A program made the position numbers and the translations under genes. 61,547 bases of DNA from W0P28-013 sp964570565 (lineage in GTDB: Bacteria > Bacteroidota > Bacteroidia > Bacteroidales > Paludibacteraceae). Positions 50,387-57,902 of this stretch are shown here, one piece after another. Location: assembly GCA_964570565.1 (NCBI GenBank), contig CAZMYT010000009.1, positions 1 to 61,547 of the forward strand, read 5' to 3'. Numbering within the stretch: position 1 is the first letter of the stretch; each line of letters opens with the position of its first letter. The notes beneath the pieces were generated by a model. The model worked only from the letters and a program-made list of their open reading frames with translations, had not been told where the DNA came from and did no database searches.

Positions 50387-50473
50387 TTGCGACCTCCTTC
50401 ATAAGGTTTGGCCGCACCTGTGCGAATTCGAGAAAAACGGGACTGCTGCGAAATTCTTGTGAGTTACCAAAAA

Positions 50474-50501
50474 AACGTGCAAAAAACGTGCAAAACGTGT
50501 A
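50474..50501 (+). repeat. Left arm-type repeats of att site
   Basis: Three spaced copies: AACGTGCA at 50474-50481 and 50485-50492, and AACGTGTA at 50494-50501. They resemble the AAGGTGCA repeats on the other side of the tRNA fragment, as expected for integrase arm-binding sites. Confidence 0.5.
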
Positions 50502-50606
50502 GATTTAGTGCCAAAAATGGACTTCCTGGACGATTTTTACCCCCATATATGCTATCTCATTTACTCCATTCCCCCACATATACGGCATGGATTCCCCAGG
50601 ACGGTT

Positions 50607-50651
50607 CTTCGAATCAGTAGGTTGCGCGTTCGAGCCGCGCCGGGGGCGCCA
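50607..50651 (+). tRNA. 3' fragment of a tRNA-Arg(TCG) gene (att core)
   Basis: From the anticodon loop CTTCGAA onward the sequence is tRNA: TCAGT, variable loop AGGTT, T-arm GCGCG-TTCGAGC-CGCGC with perfect five-base pairing, acceptor strand CGGGGGC, G, and encoded CCA (50649-50651). The five bases before the loop do not pair with TCAGT and no GCCCCCG 5' end is present, so the 5' half is missing and the gene cannot be functional. This is the classical core of a tyrosine-integrase attachment site in a tRNA anticodon loop. Confidence 0.75.
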
Positions 50652-50695
50652 GATGTACTAGGTAACACATCCAGCACCGCCACATATACCGATCG

Positions 50696-50718
50696 AAACC
50701 CGAAATTTTTTCGGGTTT
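50696..50718. terminator. Terminator hairpin downstream of integrase
   Basis: AAACCCGAA pairs with TTCGGGTTT around a T-rich loop, followed by TT. It lies 33 bases past the integrase stop on the minus strand and could stop transcription in either direction. Confidence 0.6.
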
Positions 50719-50725
50719 TTGATTT

Positions 50726-50743
50726 AAGGTGCATTAAGGTGCA
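50726..50743 (+). repeat. Right arm-type repeats of att site
   Basis: Two AAGGTGCA copies ten bases apart at 50726-50733 and 50736-50743. Two more related copies (AAGGTGCA, ATGGTGCA) lie upstream of the integrase gene at about 51994-52011, and AAGGTGCG occurs at about 61-68. These are candidate integrase arm-binding sites. Confidence 0.5.
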
Positions 50744-50750
50744 ATTCATT

Positions 50751-51920
50751 TCAGTCCTTCTTTTGGACTTTTGTCTTGACTTGCGGAATTTCGACCAGGA
50801 TCGGTGTTACCAGTTTATCCATCACGATTGCAGCTTCCCCCTGCATGTCGTGAAACACATGAGCGTAGATATCCAAAGTAACGCTTGGTTTGGAATGTCC
50901 CAGCATACTGGATACCACAATGACTGGAACCTTATTGTTCAACAGAAGCGACGCTGCAGTGTGCCTCAAATCGTGGAAACGCATTTTCGGTAAACCTGCT
51001 AGATCCAGAATGCGGTTGAAATCTATGCGCACGTTGCTAGCGTCTCCCGGTGTTCCCACAGAACTGCAGAAAACCAGATCCATATCATGCCAACGATCCC
51101 CTGCCCGTTCTCTTTGCATCGCCTGATAAGCTTTGTGGTGACGCAGTACATCCAGCGAACCCTCACCTAATTTGATGGTTCTTCTTCCAGCATTGGTTTT
51201 GGGTTCGGTAAAGCTGCATCCTTGTCCGGGGACATATTGCTTCTGGCGTTGTACGTGCAGCACACCCGCATTCCATTGAATATCCGACCATTTCAATCCA
51301 AAGAGCTCCCCCATGCGCATCCCGGTGGTGATCGCCAGATGAAAGAAAGCATAATGCGGACTGTTCTGGGCGGCGACAAGGAATTGACCAACTTGATATG
51401 AATCCAAAACAGTCATTTCATCATGGGAGTATCGCGGTAATGTGGCACCATGGGTCGGGTTGAAGATTACCAACCCGTAACGGACTGCTTTATCCAGTGA
51501 GGCGTGGAGGATGTTATGAACAACTTTGATTGTCCTTGGACCCAAACCTTTCTGCAGCAACCCTGAATAAAACTGCTCGATCTGGATCAAGCGCAAATCC
51601 TTGAGTTTTTTGTCACCCATTTCAGGCAGGATATGCTTATTAATGATGGCTGCATATTGATGTGCAGTTTTAGGTCTCAAAGAAAGCCGGCGATTTTCCA
51701 ACCAGCCAGGGAGATAATCCTTCAAGGTGGTAGTACTCCCTTTGAAGTCATAACCCTTGTCCAGCTCAGATTGCATGGTTCTGATCCATTCCAACGCTTC
51801 TGCTTTGGTTTCAGTGTTCTTGCTGATGCGCTGTCCTTGATGATAGATCTGTGCACGCCATTTCTTATTGGGTCTCTGAAAGATCGACCCTTCATTTCTT
51901 CCTCGGTGATTTTTAGCCAT
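50751..51920 (-). CDS. int: Tyrosine-recombinase integrase
   Basis: A 389-residue phage-type integrase. The N-terminal arm-binding domain is at about 1-60 (RNEGSIFQRPNKKWRAQIYH), and a SAM-like core-binding domain at about 65-165. The catalytic domain has arginine in TTGMRMGELFGL near 202, HDLRHTAASLLL near 316, GHSKPSVTLDIYAHV near 341 with histidine and the likely tyrosine. All catalytic residues are present. The gene ends 100 bases from the tRNA-Arg fragment, its probable target. It inserts and, with xis, excises the element. Confidence 0.92.
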   Translation of the reverse strand: MAKNHRGRNEGSIFQRPNKKWRAQIYHQGQRISKNTETKAEALEWIRTMQSELDKGYDFKGSTTTLKDYLPGWLENRRLSLRPKTAHQYAAIINKHILPEMGDKKLKDLRLIQIEQFYSGLLQKGLGPRTIKVVHNILHASLDKAVRYGLVIFNPTHGATLPRYSHDEMTVLDSYQVGQFLVAAQNSPHYAFFHLAITTGMRMGELFGLKWSDIQWNAGVLHVQRQKQYVPGQGCSFTEPKTNAGRRTIKLGEGSLDVLRHHKAYQAMQRERAGDRWHDMDLVFCSSVGTPGDASNVRIDFNRILDLAGLPKMRFHDLRHTAASLLLNNKVPVIVVSSMLGHSKPSVTLDIYAHVFHDMQGEAAIVMDKLVTPILVEIPQVKTKVQKKD

Positions 51921-52099
51921 TTTCTTGACTCCTTTTTACAAAATCAAGAAAAGGCGACCTTGTTTCTTTTTTCGGCTGCTCTATCCAGTTGTTAAGGTGC
52001 AAATGGTGCAATTGATAATCATTATATCGAAATCCGATCATGATGTTAATCCTGATGTTCACTAATCGACGCAGAGGAAGAATGGCACATTCCATTTGA

Positions 52100-52291
52100 T
52101 CAATTGTCTGCCGGCTTATGCTTGTTGATAAATTCTTGCAAATCTCTCTCTAAAACGCGGACGGATTTACCAAATTTCACTACCTTAATATCCCCGTGTT
52201 GCATCATGCGATAGGCAAGTGCCCGGCTGATGTTGAGGACCTGGGCAACTTCATGCCCTTTAAGCAAACGGTTTTTTGATTCTGTTTCCAT
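52100..52291 (-). CDS. Xis-like excisionase
   Basis: A 63-residue excisionase-type helix-turn-helix protein (LLKGHEVAQVLNISRALAYR, then VVKFGKSVRVLERDLQEFI). The start at 52291 follows AAAAGGAG; an earlier in-frame start lies inside the hairpin upstream and lacks a site. It precedes the integrase by about 180 bases and is a close relative of the gene at 112-336. It likely directs excision and may repress its own operon. Confidence 0.82.
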   Translation of the reverse strand: METESKNRLLKGHEVAQVLNISRALAYRMMQHGDIKVVKFGKSVRVLERDLQEFINKHKPADN

Positions 52292-52330
52292 TTTCAATAC
52301 TCCTTTTGATAATTTATGGATAAATAAACA

Positions 52331-52375
52331 CAGACCAGCCAAACCATCCCTTAAGGGATTGGTTGGTCTGGTCTG
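52331..52375 (-). repeat. Long hairpin upstream of xis, copy 2
   Basis: A 45-base imperfect palindrome with outer arms CAGACCAG/CTGGTCTG and the core TCCCTTAAGGGA. The TAA stop codon of the DnaB/RepA-like gene (52351-52353) lies in the core. A hairpin with the same core and different stems is at 369-410 before the other xis-like gene. It could end most transcripts while letting some continue into xis and int. Confidence 0.6.
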
Positions 52376-53811
52376 TCGTTAATGTAAAGGTAAGACTTAT
52401 AAGAACCTCGTTTCCCAATCTGAATCCTTGGATCCCGCAACAATTGCGCAAAGGCACGACCAACCGTTCTGGCTCCATCTGGCAGGTTTAGGGTTTGAAT
52501 CAGATCTTGTTTCATGAATTCCTGGTTGGGATTGGCTTGAAGGTAATCAACCAAATCTTGAAAAATGCGTTCCTGCTGACCAACTTCCTTTTGAAATTGC
52601 ATCCTTTCGGCGTCGGAGAATTTCAGAGTAATCTTTTTATCCTCTGAGACGAGTTGAAACCTCAAGGGCTTGGGTGGTTCCGCTTCACGCATTTTCTGGG
52701 GTTGGATCACGCGCATGGAGTTAGCTGCGGATGAATTTTCATAATTCACAATAATGGCAGTATCCACAGAGCCAAGAATGTCCGTGGATCCTCGTACCCG
52801 GTATGAAAAATCATTGCTGATTCCCTTGTTGAGATGATGAATTAGTATGAAGGTTGTACCTAATTGATTAGCGATCTCTCGCATCGAATTCATCAAAGGG
52901 GACATCTCAGCAACTGAATTCTCATCGGCGCCGGGAGCAAACTTCGCCATGACATCAAAAATGACCACAGAGACTCCCTGGCTTGAAATGCGTTGCTTGA
53001 GTGCCAGGACTTCATGTGGTTCTCGCAGACTGAGGGGAGAGAAATCAAAGGTCAGGTTGGCTGGGGGTTGAATCCCACGCGCATTGCAAAGCTTAAGGAC
53101 GCGTGATCGCATCCCACGGAAACTCCCATCCAGAAAGTGATAGGTTACTTTTCCAAGCGGTACTGATTGATCATTCCAGGCGAAACCGGTTGAGGCAATC
53201 CCGATTGCCAGATCCAGTGCAAGAAAACTCTTACCGGCTGCCGGCATGCCTGCAATCAGATTAATCCCGCCTGCCATAATCCAATCCTTGAGAATCCAGG
53301 TCAGCTCCCCCACTTCTGACGAACAGAGTTGTTCCGCAGAGTAAACCAGACGCTCGGAATTCCCAGGAAGTGCAGAATAACCGGTGACCAGGTTTCCCAC
53401 GTCCTCATTAAGATCTAAAAAGGATTTTTCGCTGTATGCATTTTGCACGACCTTCATGGAAAGCTCAGCTATACGTCTTTTGTTGGCCTTATCCTTGATA
53501 ATCCGTGCATATGACTCAGCGTGGAGGGCTGTCGGTGTGTCCTGGATCATTTGAATGAGATAAGCATCTTCCCCAACTTCCTCAAGCCAACCTTTGGAAT
53601 TCAACCCATCATACAAGGTAAGGTAATCGATGTGCATCCCCTCTTCGATCAAATTCCGCATTACTTCCCAAATATGACGATTGCGGAGAAGATAGAAATC
53701 TTCAGGCTTGATATACGATGAAAAATCATTGAAGATCTCCGGCGCAAGAAGAACAGAACCGAGGAAGGCACGTTCTGCTTCCGTATTGTTTGGTAATTCT
53801 GGATCTGACAT
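52351..53811 (-). CDS. DnaB-N/RepA-type replicative ATPase
   Basis: A 486-residue protein. Residues about 5-120 are a DnaB helicase N-terminal domain (NNTEAERAFLGSVLLAPEIF). Residues 160-390 are a RecA-fold RepA/AAA_25 ATPase with Walker A GMPAAGKSF near 192, VVIFDVMAKFAPGADENS near 288, and LIHHLNKG near 325. A C-terminal winged helix ends it. It probably acts in replication of the excised element. The start at 53811 has AAAGGAG just upstream; the frame continues to 53874, but that ATG lies inside the leader hairpin. The gene is downstream of the attenuator-like leader. Confidence 0.82.
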   Translation of the reverse strand: MSDPELPNNTEAERAFLGSVLLAPEIFNDFSSYIKPEDFYLLRNRHIWEVMRNLIEEGMHIDYLTLYDGLNSKGWLEEVGEDAYLIQMIQDTPTALHAESYARIIKDKANKRRIAELSMKVVQNAYSEKSFLDLNEDVGNLVTGYSALPGNSERLVYSAEQLCSSEVGELTWILKDWIMAGGINLIAGMPAAGKSFLALDLAIGIASTGFAWNDQSVPLGKVTYHFLDGSFRGMRSRVLKLCNARGIQPPANLTFDFSPLSLREPHEVLALKQRISSQGVSVVIFDVMAKFAPGADENSVAEMSPLMNSMREIANQLGTTFILIHHLNKGISNDFSYRVRGSTDILGSVDTAIIVNYENSSAANSMRVIQPQKMREAEPPKPLRFQLVSEDKKITLKFSDAERMQFQKEVGQQERIFQDLVDYLQANPNQEFMKQDLIQTLNLPDGARTVGRAFAQLLRDPRIQIGKRGSYKSYLYINDRPDQPIP

Positions 53812-53852
53812 CAGTGGACTCCTTTTGTATCTTGGAGTCGCTGAATTAAAAA

Positions 53853-53884
53853 CGACCTGAAATGGATTTCCCATTTCGAGGTCG
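53853..53884 (-). terminator. Terminator-like hairpin in leader, copy 2
   Basis: On the minus strand the outer stem CGACCT/AGGTCG, one bulged base, and the inner stem GAAATGG/CCATTTC, followed by TTTTTAATT. The inner stem differs from copy 1 (TGCCA/TGGCA) but pairs, which is compensatory change. Confidence 0.65.
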
Positions 53885-53989
53885 CTCCAACGATTTGATG
53901 TATGCCCTACGATTTCAGCGACGATTTATTTCTTATTCGATCACATAGACCCATTGTACGAATTAAATATCGCTTATCCTAGGGGGACA
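53853..53989 (-). promoter_or_regulatory. Promoter and attenuator-like RNA leader, copy 2
   Basis: On the minus strand: TGTCCCCCTAGGAT, 17 bases, TACAAT (plus 53953-53958), then GTCGCT (plus 53917-53922), ATCGTTGGAGCGACC and a terminator-like hairpin 42 bases before the ATPase start. GTCGCT can pair with AGCGAC (plus 53881-53886), an alternative to the terminator stem. The same blocks, spacing and both pairings are kept at 475-607, while other bases differ. I infer transcription attenuation of the replication gene; the signal is unknown. Confidence 0.65.
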
Positions 53990-54029
53990 GATTTACTGAA
54001 TTATTCTATTTGTTTCATTTCTGCTTTAC

Positions 54030-54061
54030 TTGTTATCATAATAATCGTATAATGATAACAA
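54030..54061. promoter_or_regulatory. Palindrome upstream of Fic gene
   Basis: TTGTTATCAT (54030-54039) and ATGATAACAA (54052-54061) are perfect inverted arms, with a further TTATTATCATT at about 54070. The location 35 bases before the Fic start suggests an operator. Confidence 0.5.
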
Positions 54062-54094
54062 TTAATTCGTTATTATCATTTGTGGGAAGTAAAG

Positions 54095-55255
54095 ATGAAT
54101 CTTGAGGATTTCAAGAAAAGTATCAGCGGACAAATGGTGGCTATTCCCGAGGGGGGATTTGCATTTGTACCTAATCCACTTCCGCCAACAAACTTTACCT
54201 GGAATTCTGAATTGGTCGAGAACCTTTCTGCTGCTGACCGCGCCTTGGGTGAACTGGCAGGTATAGGCAGATCATTACCCAATCCTCTTTTACTGGTGCG
54301 TCCTTTCCTCAGACGTGAGGCCGTCCTTTCTTCCCGGATTGAAGGCACGCAGGCTTCACTCTCTGATGTACTTGCCTATGAAGCAGTCCAATTGCCACTT
54401 TTCGACGCCCCAGATGATGTGATAGAAGTACATAATTATGTACGTGCTTTGGAGTATGGCCTTGAGCGGATGAGCAGCCTACCCGTCAGCCTGCGCCTGA
54501 TCCGCGAACTACATGGCATTCTTCTGGAAGGGGTACGTGGGGAACAGTTCCGAGCAGGTGAATTCAGACAAGGCCAGAATTTTATCGGTCCACCTGGGAG
54601 CCGCCTTGCCACTGCCACTTATGTTCCACCCCCACCCAAAGAAATGCTGAAGGCATTGCAGCAATTGGAGTTGTATATCAATGGACCATCCAATCTACCT
54701 CCGCTGATCCGTTTGGGTTTAATCCATTACCAATTTGAAGCCATCCATCCTTTTCCGGATGGGAATGGACGGCTGGGCAGATTATTGATTTCCATGTTGT
54801 TATGCGCCTGGAATATTCTTCCCCAGCCATTGCTCTACCTGAGCGCTTTCTTTGAAGCCAATCGACGGGACTATTACGCTCATCTGCGAGGTGTTACAGA
54901 AAAAGGGAATTGGAATGCCTGGCTGATCTTTTTCTTATCCGGTGTTTCCTCTCAAGCCCTCGATGCAGCAGCGCGGGTAAAACGCATCAACGATCTGAGA
55001 GAGAATTATCGCCAGCGCTTCCAGCAAGGCCGCTCTGCAGCTCGTTTACTCCAGGTAGTGGATCTACTTTTTGCCCGACCTCTCATTTCTGTACGTACGG
55101 TTGAGATGGAACTTGGATTGCCATACCCGACCGCGGAACGTTACATTGATGAGCTGGTGAAGCAAGGGATTCTGGTGGGAACTGGTAAAGCCCGCAATCG
55201 GGTTTTCAAAGCGGATGAGATATTGCAGGTCATTGAATCACCACTCAACAGTTGA
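54095..55255 (+). CDS. Fic-family AMP-transferase
   Basis: A 386-residue Fic protein. The catalytic motif HPFPDGNGRLGR is near residue 225. The N-terminal inhibitory motif S-x3-E-G is in SSRIEGTQASLSDVL near 78-92, which marks a self-inhibited class II Fic. A C-terminal winged helix (LLFARPLISVRTVEMELGLP, near 325) binds DNA or regulates. Fic enzymes add AMP to protein hydroxyls. Start at 54095 with GGAAG; a TTG at 54080 is less likely. It lies 51 bases before the methyltransferase gene and in the same direction, a common neighbourhood for this RM type. Confidence 0.9.
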   Translation: MNLEDFKKSISGQMVAIPEGGFAFVPNPLPPTNFTWNSELVENLSAADRALGELAGIGRSLPNPLLLVRPFLRREAVLSSRIEGTQASLSDVLAYEAVQLPLFDAPDDVIEVHNYVRALEYGLERMSSLPVSLRLIRELHGILLEGVRGEQFRAGEFRQGQNFIGPPGSRLATATYVPPPPKEMLKALQQLELYINGPSNLPPLIRLGLIHYQFEAIHPFPDGNGRLGRLLISMLLCAWNILPQPLLYLSAFFEANRRDYYAHLRGVTEKGNWNAWLIFFLSGVSSQALDAAARVKRINDLRENYRQRFQQGRSAARLLQVVDLLFARPLISVRTVEMELGLPYPTAERYIDELVKQGILVGTGKARNRVFKADEILQVIESPLNS

Positions 55256-55306
55256 TGATTCTAACTCCCTGATCTAAAAAAGACGAATTTCATTACGGAG
55301 ACTTCC

Positions 55307-57901
55307 ATGAAAGAAACCAACAAGTTTGAAAAGCAATTCCTCGGTGCCCTGCGTGATATTTTCGTGGGTGCAAAAGTTGAGGGTGATTCGGGCTATGTGA
55401 ACCTGATGCGCATTAAATCACGCTACTATGAGCAGGGAGTTTTCCCGCAATTACAGAAGGATATCACTGCCGCGCTGCAGCCCTTCCCGGATTTCCGCGA
55501 AGAATTGTTTGACAAACTGTACACCTTTTTCCAGCGCTACTTCAGCGAAAGCGGCTCGATCTACTTCCGCTATACCGCCCTGCACCAGAACGTGTATGAG
55601 AAGGTTTATACAGATGATCGCGATGTGATCCTGTTCTGGAAAACCCACATGCTGTATTACGTCAAGACGGACCGCATCTTTACCAGCCTGAACGTGGAAG
55701 TGGATGGGGTCAAGTTTTTCTTCGATGCTTCCAAAATGACGCTCAAAAAATCCAACGAGAAGCGCGAAGTCGTTTATGCTTTCCGCAAGGTTCAGCCCGA
55801 AGACGGCACGCTGGTCTTTGACGTGGCTTATTCTGAAAAAGGCAAGACCACCAGGGTGGATGACATCCTCAAGGAGATCAAGAAAGCCAATGTTAAACTG
55901 GATGACGAGACACTCAACAAAGCCTTCCGCGTATTTGAAAAGCAGAGCGAGGTGGATTTCTTTATCAACAAGGATGCCCGCGCCTTTTTACAGGAGCAGT
56001 TTGACCTATGGATGTATCAATATCTGTTTGCCGGGCAGAACGTGTGGAGCACCGAACGTCTGGCGCAGTTACAGGCGTTAAAAAGCATTACCTATAAGAT
56101 TATTGATTTTATCAGCCAGTTTGAAGACGAGCTGGTCAAGATCTGGAACAAGCCCAAGTTTGTGCGCAACAGCCACTACGTGTTGACGCTGGATAAACTG
56201 GCCGGCAGCCCGGTGCTGGAGAAATTGTTTACGCACCCCAACCTGCCGCAGCAAGTTCAGGAATGGCGCGACCTGGGCATGATTGGCGAGGATTTCAAGC
56301 TGGAGATGCTTACCGAGAAAGACGCGGTCGGTGCGCCCCTGCATAAACAGTACCAATACCTGCCCATCGATACAAAGTACTTCTCTGATCTGGAGCTGGA
56401 CATTCTGGCGCTGTTTGACGACCTGGATGCCGCCCTGGATGGCTGGTTGGTGCACAGCGAGAATTATCAGGCACTCCTTTCGTTAGTTAACAAATACCGT
56501 AAGCAAATAAAATGTATCTATATTGATCCACCGTACAATGCTGATGGTTCAGAAATCATTTATGTTAATGACTATAGAAGTTCTTCGTGGATAACCTTAA
56601 TTGAGAATAGGATAAATTTCGTGCATGAGTACTTATCATCGGGTGAAAGTGCATTAGTTATCGCCATCGATGATTATGAAATGGCAAATGTTGTGGAATT
56701 ACTCAAGGCAGACTTTCCTGAGTGTGATGTAAATGTTGTTGTTGTTAATCACCATCCTCAAGGTTCACCGAAAGCTAATCTTTCAAGAACTCACGAATAT
56801 GCAATTCTAGTCACGCCTAAAACAACAGATTTTGTGAGAATCCCAAGAAAGATTGACAAACCAAATGAAAGACCTTTCATGAGGACAGGAACGGGGGAAA
56901 ATAATTTCCGTTATGGCAGACCAAAAAGCTTCTATGCTTTATTGATTGAGCCAGAAACAGGGACAATTAAAGGAATTGAAGAACCTCCCGAGGGTAATGA
57001 GTACCCAAAAGAAGCAACAAATGAAGGGTATTTGCGGGTTTATCCAATTGACAGTAAAGGTCAGGAGCGCGTTTGGAGAAAGACATATAAATCAGCAGTT
57101 CGAGCTATAGCTAAAAGTATCGTGAAAGGCCGAATTGGAAGAAATGGCCCAGCAATATTTGAATCGGTAACAATTGAAAGAGTAAAAGCAACAAGCAATT
57201 GGTTTGACTCAAAATACAACGCAGGTACACACGGAACCGCGTTACTAACTAATTTGTTTGGAGATGCAAATACTTTTTCTTATCCAAAATCAATAAACTC
57301 AGTGTCAGATATCATAGATTCGATCATTTTTGACGATGATAAATCAGTTGTTCTCGACTTTTTTGCTGGTTCAGGTACTACTGCACATTCTGTTATGAAC
57401 ATGAACCGTGAAAACGAAGAAAGCAATCGAAAATATATTCTTGTTGAAATGGGCGAATATTTTAACACTGTTATTCTACCGCGCATCAAAAAGGTGGCTT
57501 TTTCTGATAAGTGGAAAGACGGCAAGCCCAATGGCGGCACCGGCATGAGCCATTTTGTCAAATATTACGATCTGGAGCAATACGAAGACGTGCTGCGCCG
57601 CGCCCATTACGCCGACGCCGACCTGTTCCACAACCCCTACGAAGACCCCTACCACAGCTACGTCTTCCTGCGCGACCTGAAGATGCTCGATTCCGTTGAG
57701 ATTGACGAAGAGCAGAACACAGTCCATTTCCACCCTGAACGCCTCTACCCCGATATCGATTTGGCCGAAACCCTTTCCCAGCGGCGCGGCAAGTGGATCA
57801 AGCGCATCACTGCCGATTATGTTGAGTTTCAAGATGGCGAACGCATGAGCCTGACCGACCCCGATTGGCAGGTCATCAAACCCCTGGTCTGGTGGCAGTA
57901 G
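55307..57901 (+). CDS. Type III-style site-specific DNA methyltransferase
   Basis: An 864-residue beta-type adenine methyltransferase. A roughly 385-residue N-terminal region of unknown fold precedes the catalytic part. The catalytic motif CIYIDPPYNADGSEI is near 405, and the SAM motif VLDFFAGSGTTAHS near 684, typical of Mod proteins. The C-terminal 130 residues are conserved in this large subgroup. Bases 56470-57480 (residues about 388-725, catalytic and recognition part) are clearly AT-rich against GC-rich flanks, with sharp edges, as if exchanged as a block. The next gene is its helicase-nuclease partner, two bases away. Confidence 0.88.
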   Translation: MKETNKFEKQFLGALRDIFVGAKVEGDSGYVNLMRIKSRYYEQGVFPQLQKDITAALQPFPDFREELFDKLYTFFQRYFSESGSIYFRYTALHQNVYEKVYTDDRDVILFWKTHMLYYVKTDRIFTSLNVEVDGVKFFFDASKMTLKKSNEKREVVYAFRKVQPEDGTLVFDVAYSEKGKTTRVDDILKEIKKANVKLDDETLNKAFRVFEKQSEVDFFINKDARAFLQEQFDLWMYQYLFAGQNVWSTERLAQLQALKSITYKIIDFISQFEDELVKIWNKPKFVRNSHYVLTLDKLAGSPVLEKLFTHPNLPQQVQEWRDLGMIGEDFKLEMLTEKDAVGAPLHKQYQYLPIDTKYFSDLELDILALFDDLDAALDGWLVHSENYQALLSLVNKYRKQIKCIYIDPPYNADGSEIIYVNDYRSSSWITLIENRINFVHEYLSSGESALVIAIDDYEMANVVELLKADFPECDVNVVVVNHHPQGSPKANLSRTHEYAILVTPKTTDFVRIPRKIDKPNERPFMRTGTGENNFRYGRPKSFYALLIEPETGTIKGIEEPPEGNEYPKEATNEGYLRVYPIDSKGQERVWRKTYKSAVRAIAKSIVKGRIGRNGPAIFESVTIERVKATSNWFDSKYNAGTHGTALLTNLFGDANTFSYPKSINSVSDIIDSIIFDDDKSVVLDFFAGSGTTAHSVMNMNRENEESNRKYILVEMGEYFNTVILPRIKKVAFSDKWKDGKPNGGTGMSHFVKYYDLEQYEDVLRRAHYADADLFHNPYEDPYHSYVFLRDLKMLDSVEIDEEQNTVHFHPERLYPDIDLAETLSQRRGKWIKRITADYVEFQDGERMSLTDPDWQVIKPLVWWQ

Positions 57902-57902
57902 T

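Larger units (their letters stand above)
50387..50750. other. Non-coding region with attP-like site
   Basis: This 364-base gap between the partition cassette and the integrase gene holds no protein gene. It carries integrase arm-type repeats on both sides, a tRNA-Arg 3' fragment and a terminator hairpin, described separately. Confidence 0.6.
46468..53989 (-). mobile_element. Integrative-element backbone (ends not defined)
   Basis: All genes here are on the minus strand and of mobile-element type: membrane protein, replication-relaxation-like protein, coiled-coil protein, ParM with two small partners, integrase, xis and a DnaB/RepA-like ATPase with its leader. An attP-like site lies inside at about 50474-50743. 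Parts of a second, degraded backbone occur at 112-607 and 26905-27581. True ends cannot be set from this window. Confidence 0.6.

Noticed and set aside
50474..50501. CRISPR-like repeats
   Set aside because: Only three 8-base units, spaced 9 to 11 bases apart; too short and close for CRISPR.
50581..50651. Complete tRNA gene
   Set aside because: The acceptor 5' strand, D-arm and 5' side of the anticodon stem are absent; only the 3' part from the anticodon loop matches.
53812..53874. Longer N-terminus for the DnaB/RepA-like protein
   Set aside because: The upstream ATG lies inside the terminator-like hairpin and has no ribosome site; AAAGGAG precedes the ATG at 53811.
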